Below are positions 60,893-64,000 of a stretch of DNA of 64,000 bases, piece after piece. The translations under genes and the position numbers were made by a program. Source of the DNA: Roseibium sp. TrichSKD4 (GTDB lineage: Bacteria > Pseudomonadota > Alphaproteobacteria > Rhizobiales > Stappiaceae); contig NZ_GL476320.1 of NCBI RefSeq assembly GCF_000148725.1, forward strand, positions 441,882 through 505,881. The letters run 5' to 3'. Under the pieces are notes generated by a model, which did not search any database, was not told the origin of the DNA, and was given only the letters and a program-made list of their open reading frames with translations. The first letter of the stretch is position 1. Each line of letters begins with the position of its first letter.

Positions 60893-61669
60893 TCACTTGG
60901 TGGGTTTCATTCGCACTGATGTGACGGAGGCATGCCCGACCGGGGTGTCTAGACTCGCCTTGTAGAGAACCAGATACGGTTGGCCTTTGATTTCCGCCAA
61001 ATGCACCTCACCGGAGCGATTGGCTTGCAAGTCTTTGATCGTTTTCCGGTTCGGGCGGTGGCCAGCAATGGGCTTGTATTGCGCAGAACAGACCAGCATT
61101 GGCCCGGAATAGTTTTTGCGGCTGCCCTTATGGCGATATTGGCGCTTGTACTTCATGACCAGATCATAGCGCTCACGGCCATCATAGATCTTCAGCGTTC
61201 TGTTACAGCTCTCCGGATGCATGCCTTTCGGCGCAGGGAAAACCAAGGCACTCATTGGGTCAACAATGCCCTTTTGGTGCGCGCTGGTCAGCTTGATGCG
61301 TTGATCCATCTTGTCCTGTTTCGGGTGAACGGAGCGCGATGTGACGGTCCCTTTGTTCATGGCCAAGTTCACCTTGTTCGGCTTGCCCTCACCAACCGCG
61401 TCCATTTTGAAAACGCTTGGTTTAACGGTGGCGTTTGAAACCGTCCCTTTGGCGGAGACAGTGGCCTGTGCGTCTGATACCAGCCTTCCAAAGGCTGCCA
61501 TGTTGCCGCTGCCACTCAGCGAATAGCTGTCACCTGAAAACGACATGCTCAACCGGCCTTCGCCGACTTTCACTCCAATCAGATTGACATGGTATTTGAC
61601 ATAAAGTCCCTCTGCCTGTGCGGGGAACGACAGCAGAGCGGCCAGTGCAGCGAGTGGTAACAGACGCAT
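60893..61669 (-). CDS. Exported DUF3108 protein
   Basis: 258 residues with a signal peptide (MRLLPLAALAALLSFPAQA). The domain YVKYHVNLIGVKVGEGRLSMSFSG, then CNRTLKIYDGRERYDLVMKYK and the VTSVRMKPTK end match DUF3108, periplasmic beta-rich proteins of unknown function common in alphaproteobacteria. It is monocistronic. Confidence 0.87.
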   Translation of the reverse strand: MRLLPLAALAALLSFPAQAEGLYVKYHVNLIGVKVGEGRLSMSFSGDSYSLSGSGNMAAFGRLVSDAQATVSAKGTVSNATVKPSVFKMDAVGEGKPNKVNLAMNKGTVTSRSVHPKQDKMDQRIKLTSAHQKGIVDPMSALVFPAPKGMHPESCNRTLKIYDGRERYDLVMKYKRQYRHKGSRKNYSGPMLVCSAQYKPIAGHRPNRKTIKDLQANRSGEVHLAEIKGQPYLVLYKASLDTPVGHASVTSVRMKPTK

Positions 61670-61794
61670 GGTTCAAAGGACCTCTTGATGAAACATGCTG
61701 AGTATATGCCAAAACTGACGTTGCAGAACGCTGAAAGTGTCGTTCAGCCAGCGTTCATCTGGTCCCAAGTGGCTTCCAAGGCACCGAGGAAATT

Positions 61795-62364
61795 CTACTG
61801 GATGATAATCATTGGAAACCAATGGCTGTCCGGATCACCTTCTTCCAGATGTTTTGCTTTGAGCGGACGTAATTCGCCTTCGCTTGGAGGGACTGCCAGT
61901 CGGTCCATGTCCACTTCATGCAAACGTCCGATGAAGCGACCTTTCTCCTGTTTAAGTTTGTAGTAGACCCCGTTCCACATGTTGATGCCGTAGTCAGTAG
62001 CGCCCTTCCAGATGAAGAGAAGGTCATACTCAAGGTCGGTGAGATCATTTCCGATCAAGGTCCGGCGGTTCTCATAAGGATAGGGAACATGGCACCAGTG
62101 TTTTTCCGGTCCGGCCACGCATTTGAACGGACGCATGGAGAGGAAGTAATCGCCAAACGCTTCTTCTTTTAACGACAGTAAGTATTCGACGCCGTCGTCT
62201 GTCGGTGAAAAGGAGATCGTGCCGATGGTGGTTCCTTCGGATTTCCCGTCAGTGAGTTGAACTGTCTTGGTGCCAATTAACGCCTCAGCTGCTGACCCTT
62301 CTTGTGCTTCAGCTTGTGCAGCCGTTGAAAAGCACAACAATAGCCCGATCAAAATTCTCCGCAT
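61795..62364 (-). CDS. Exported hypothetical protein
   Basis: 189 residues with a short signal peptide (MRRILIGLLLCFSTAAQAEA). The mature part shows a beta-rich core (GTISFSPTDDGVEYLLSL) and a lone Cys pair (FKCVAGPEKHWCHVPYPYENRR). Uncharacterised proteins with this DYGINMWNGVYYKL pattern occur in related bacteria, but I cannot name the family. It is divergent from the LysE gene. Confidence 0.65.
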   Translation of the reverse strand: MRRILIGLLLCFSTAAQAEAQEGSAAEALIGTKTVQLTDGKSEGTTIGTISFSPTDDGVEYLLSLKEEAFGDYFLSMRPFKCVAGPEKHWCHVPYPYENRRTLIGNDLTDLEYDLLFIWKGATDYGINMWNGVYYKLKQEKGRFIGRLHEVDMDRLAVPPSEGELRPLKAKHLEEGDPDSHWFPMIIIQ

Positions 62365-62470
62365 TGTCCCCTCCCGTTTTCAGAATCTTATCGAGTGGAG
62401 GTTTGAACGAACACTCGATCAGCCATCACAAAGGCGTGGGTTGGACCAAAGAAGGAGGGCGGAGAGGGGA

Positions 62471-62497
62471 TTGACCACCCGAGGAAGACATGGTCAA
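62471..62497. promoter_or_regulatory. Inverted repeat upstream of the LysE gene
   Basis: TTGACCA (62471-62477) and TGGTCAA (62491-62497), perfect 7-bp arms separated by 13 bases. It lies about 40 bp upstream of the lysE-like start, in the divergent region with the 61795-62364 gene. Possible regulator site. Confidence 0.55.
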
Positions 62498-62498
62498 C

Positions 62499-62529
62499 CT
62501 TGCCTTTAAAGTTGATTTTTAAAGGTAAG
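62499..62529 (+). promoter_or_regulatory. Leader hairpin that would mask the LysE ribosome-binding site
   Basis: CTTGCCTTTAA (62499-62509) and TTAAAGGTAAG (62519-62529) pair over 11 bases with one mismatch (9-nt loop). The right arm contains AAAGGTAAG, the only purine-rich ribosome-binding candidate before the ATG at 62538. Folding would therefore lower translation. Confidence 0.5.
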
Positions 62530-62537
62530 TTTGGCGT

Positions 62538-63164
62538 ATGATTCCGTTTGATGTTTTGAGCCTTTTTTTTGTCGCCTCGCTGGCACTAGGCGCAGCTCCG
62601 GGGCCAGACAATATTTTCGTTCTGACCCAATCCGCCCTTTATGGCCGTCTGGCGGGCATTGTTGTCACACTTGGCCTGTGTTCAGGCATCTTCGTGCATA
62701 CGGCAGCCGTTGCGCTGGGCGTGGCCGCGATCTTTCAAACATCTGCGCTGGCCTTCACGGCCCTGAAGATTGCCGGAGCCGGATACCTGTTCTATCTCGC
62801 GATTGGCGCGTGGCGGGCAGGGGCCTCGGATATCGCGGACAACAAGCAACCGCGTTTGCCTCTTCCAAAGCTCTATTTGCGCGGTGTTGTAATGAACATC
62901 ACCAACCCGAAGGTCGCGATCTTCTTTCTGGCGTTTCTACCGCAATTCGCAGATCCGGTCAGAGGGCCTGTCGCGCTGCAGATCATTGCGCTTGGCGGTG
63001 TATTCGTGGTCGCAACGCTTTTGGTGTTTGGGGCTGTTGCCATTGGTGGCGGTACGCTTGGAGGGTTTTTGCAGCGCTCACCTTGGGCTCAAGCCATGAT
63101 GAACAAGGTCGCCAGCGTGATCTTTGCAAGTCTCGCCATGCGCCTGATCATGACGGAGCGGTGA
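62538..63164 (+). CDS. LysE/RhtB-family exporter
   Basis: 208 residues with five to six spans. The family start LFFVASLALGAAPGPDNIFVLTQSALYGRLAGIVVTLGLCSGIFVH is standard (PGPxxxxV), and LKIAGAGYLFYLAIGAWR and NITNPKVAIFFLAFLPQF are diagnostic. Members export amino acids or related compounds. The actual substrate is unknown. Confidence 0.92.
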   Translation: MIPFDVLSLFFVASLALGAAPGPDNIFVLTQSALYGRLAGIVVTLGLCSGIFVHTAAVALGVAAIFQTSALAFTALKIAGAGYLFYLAIGAWRAGASDIADNKQPRLPLPKLYLRGVVMNITNPKVAIFFLAFLPQFADPVRGPVALQIIALGGVFVVATLLVFGAVAIGGGTLGGFLQRSPWAQAMMNKVASVIFASLAMRLIMTER

Positions 63165-63180
63165 CTGAAGACGAAAGTAA

Positions 63181-63208
63181 AAAGGCCCGCTCATAGAAGC
63201 GGGCCTTT
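63181..63208. terminator. Bidirectional terminator after lysE
   Basis: AAAGGCCCGC (63181-63190) / GCGGGCCTTT (63199-63208), perfect 10-bp stem with an 8-nt loop. A tract on one side and T tract on the other let it work for both converging genes. Confidence 0.88.
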
Positions 63209-63216
63209 GATTGCGA

Positions 63217-63657
63217 TCAGATATTCAACTGCAAATGCGGCTGGCCATCTGAAGTTTTTTCCTTCGTGTGCCCATCCGGACCAATGGTCCCGTGAATGCG
63301 TTTCCGGAAGGAGGAAAAGCTGTCGAAGGTGACAACATCCATCGGCGTGTCAAAGTCGATGCCTATGCGTTTCCAGCCTTGGCCATTGATAGTTTCCAGT
63401 GAAATCACGGTACCGGTAAAGACATGGCCGAGATATTTGCCAGAGACCTTTTCGCCAAGCGCAAACTCACTTTCTGACTGGTTACCGGCGGCAGCATGGA
63501 ACGTGTTCCAATCGCGATAGCCAAATTGACTGGCAATCAGCTCCAGTGATTTACTGTGGCTGATAGCAGTACCATCTGCTTGAAGCTGGGTGCGAAGACG
63601 TTTTGCCTGTGCCTTGGCATCATCGAGGCGCGGCAAGGACATATGGGTATTGGGCAT
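63217..63657 (-). CDS. Conserved hypothetical, glyoxalase-superfamily-annotated type
   Basis: 146 residues from the ATG at 63657 (GGAG upstream). The N-terminal helix pair LPRLDDAKAQAKRLRTQLQADGTAISHSKSLELIASQFGYRDWNTFHAAAG is typical of a group usually labelled glyoxalase superfamily. The C-terminal part is a small beta domain (GKYLGHVFTGTVISLETI). No metal-binding pattern of true glyoxalases is visible, so the label says little about function. Confidence 0.65.
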   Translation of the reverse strand: MPNTHMSLPRLDDAKAQAKRLRTQLQADGTAISHSKSLELIASQFGYRDWNTFHAAAGNQSESEFALGEKVSGKYLGHVFTGTVISLETINGQGWKRIGIDFDTPMDVVTFDSFSSFRKRIHGTIGPDGHTKEKTSDGQPHLQLNI

Positions 63658-63906
63658 AGTTCTGCTCCACTGCGCGTCCAACAGCGAACCTGGATGGGTC
63701 CCGCATTGCCATCCGCGCGTGACGCGGAGTTTCTACAGAAATCAATATCTGTGACAGGACTTCACCATGTTTCCAAGGAAACTGCGGAAGGCTGGTGCCT
63801 GCGACCAAGCCCTTATCTGGGAGCACGGCTGCCCTTTGTCAAGAGCGGTGGCGGGAACAGGAATAAGCGGAGAGCGGGCAGCGCTCGCTCTCCCAGACTG
63901 TCGCGT

Positions 63907-64000
63907 CTATTTATCCCAGTATTCTTTTGCAAGACCGAGGAGGAAATCGCCAGAATAACCCGGATAGGCCGTTTTCATGTTCGTGATGTACTCGTCGGGG
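63907..64000 (-). CDS. C-terminal fragment of a gene running off the right edge
   Basis: Reading leftward from the edge gives DEYITNMKTAYPGYSGDFLL and then GLAKEYWDK before TAG (63907-63909). Only about 30 residues are visible, and they do not identify the protein. The aromatic, well-formed end suggests a real gene. The 250 bp between here and the previous gene hold nothing I recognise. Confidence 0.5.
   Translation of the reverse strand, partial: PDEYITNMKTAYPGYSGDFLLGLAKEYWDK

Noticed and set aside
1-64000. CRISPR array
   Set aside because: No regularly spaced direct repeats were seen; the only near-identical short repeats are the two 38-nt hairpins and the IS ends.

Overview
The window looks like a chromosomal segment of a marine or host-associated alphaproteobacterium, probably Hyphomicrobiales and perhaps close to Stappiaceae (Roseibium/Labrenzia-like). 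This rests on gene content: DUF6455, UPF0386/YjhX, a FliK-like protein with a small FlhB-like partner, the amidotransferase genes gatC/gatA/gatB with nearby acetyltransferases, and a carnitine/gamma-butyrobetaine degradation operon of rhizobial type. No ribosomal RNA is present, so the lineage is inference.

Layout. (1) 1-15.8 kb is mostly core: the end of a formylglycine-generating-enzyme-like gene, ruvX, a UPF0173 hydrolase, a YHS-domain protein, a TetR regulator, gatC-GNAT-gatA, an LhgO-like oxidoreductase, several small conserved genes, fliK-like and flhB-like genes, gatB, a second GNAT, an agmatine-deiminase-family enzyme and a glutathione transferase. (2) 15.8-28 kb is accessory and damaged. 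It holds an SGNH hydrolase broken by an in-frame TAG, DUF2147 and Sel1-like proteins, two paralogous AT-rich membrane proteins with near-identical 38-nt hairpins flanking the pair, a response-regulator/histidine-kinase gene cut by an intact IS21-family element, a prophage lysis/tail remnant starting directly at the other end of that IS, orphan small genes, and tRNA-Ser(GCU). (3) 28.6-38.2 kb is a catabolic block that looks more GC-rich than the core: two acyl-CoA ligases (one interrupted by a second in-frame TAG), two crotonase-family enzymes, an aldehyde dehydrogenase, a GcvT-like (tetrahydrofolate-type) protein and two divergent LysR regulators. (4) 38.8-49.1 kb is a LacI-controlled glycan system: ABC transporter, GH38 alpha-mannosidase and an alginate-export-type outer-membrane porin. 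(5) 49.1-60.9 kb encodes, by homology, gamma-butyrobetaine/carnitine breakdown to glycine betaine. The genes are an acyl-CoA dehydrogenase, an ADP-forming CoA ligase, a CaiD-like hydratase, a BKACE enzyme and a carnitine dehydrogenase fused to a thioesterase. A GlxA/AraC regulator is divergent from this operon. Next come a TetR regulator and, divergent from it, an MttB-superfamily methyltransferase plus an FMN/FeS/FAD demethylase-type oxidoreductase that could continue into methyl-group removal. (6) 60.9-64 kb has envelope-associated hypotheticals, a LysE exporter and a gene fragment at the right edge.

The most noteworthy items are: the IS21 element with no target duplication, joining two truncated genes; two otherwise intact genes each stopped by one amber codon; a -1 frameshift in the phage endolysin whose shifted frame ends in a TGATG junction with the holin; the paired hairpins; the orphan three-gene operon next to the tRNA; and the MttB-type methyltransferase with no corrinoid partner in view.
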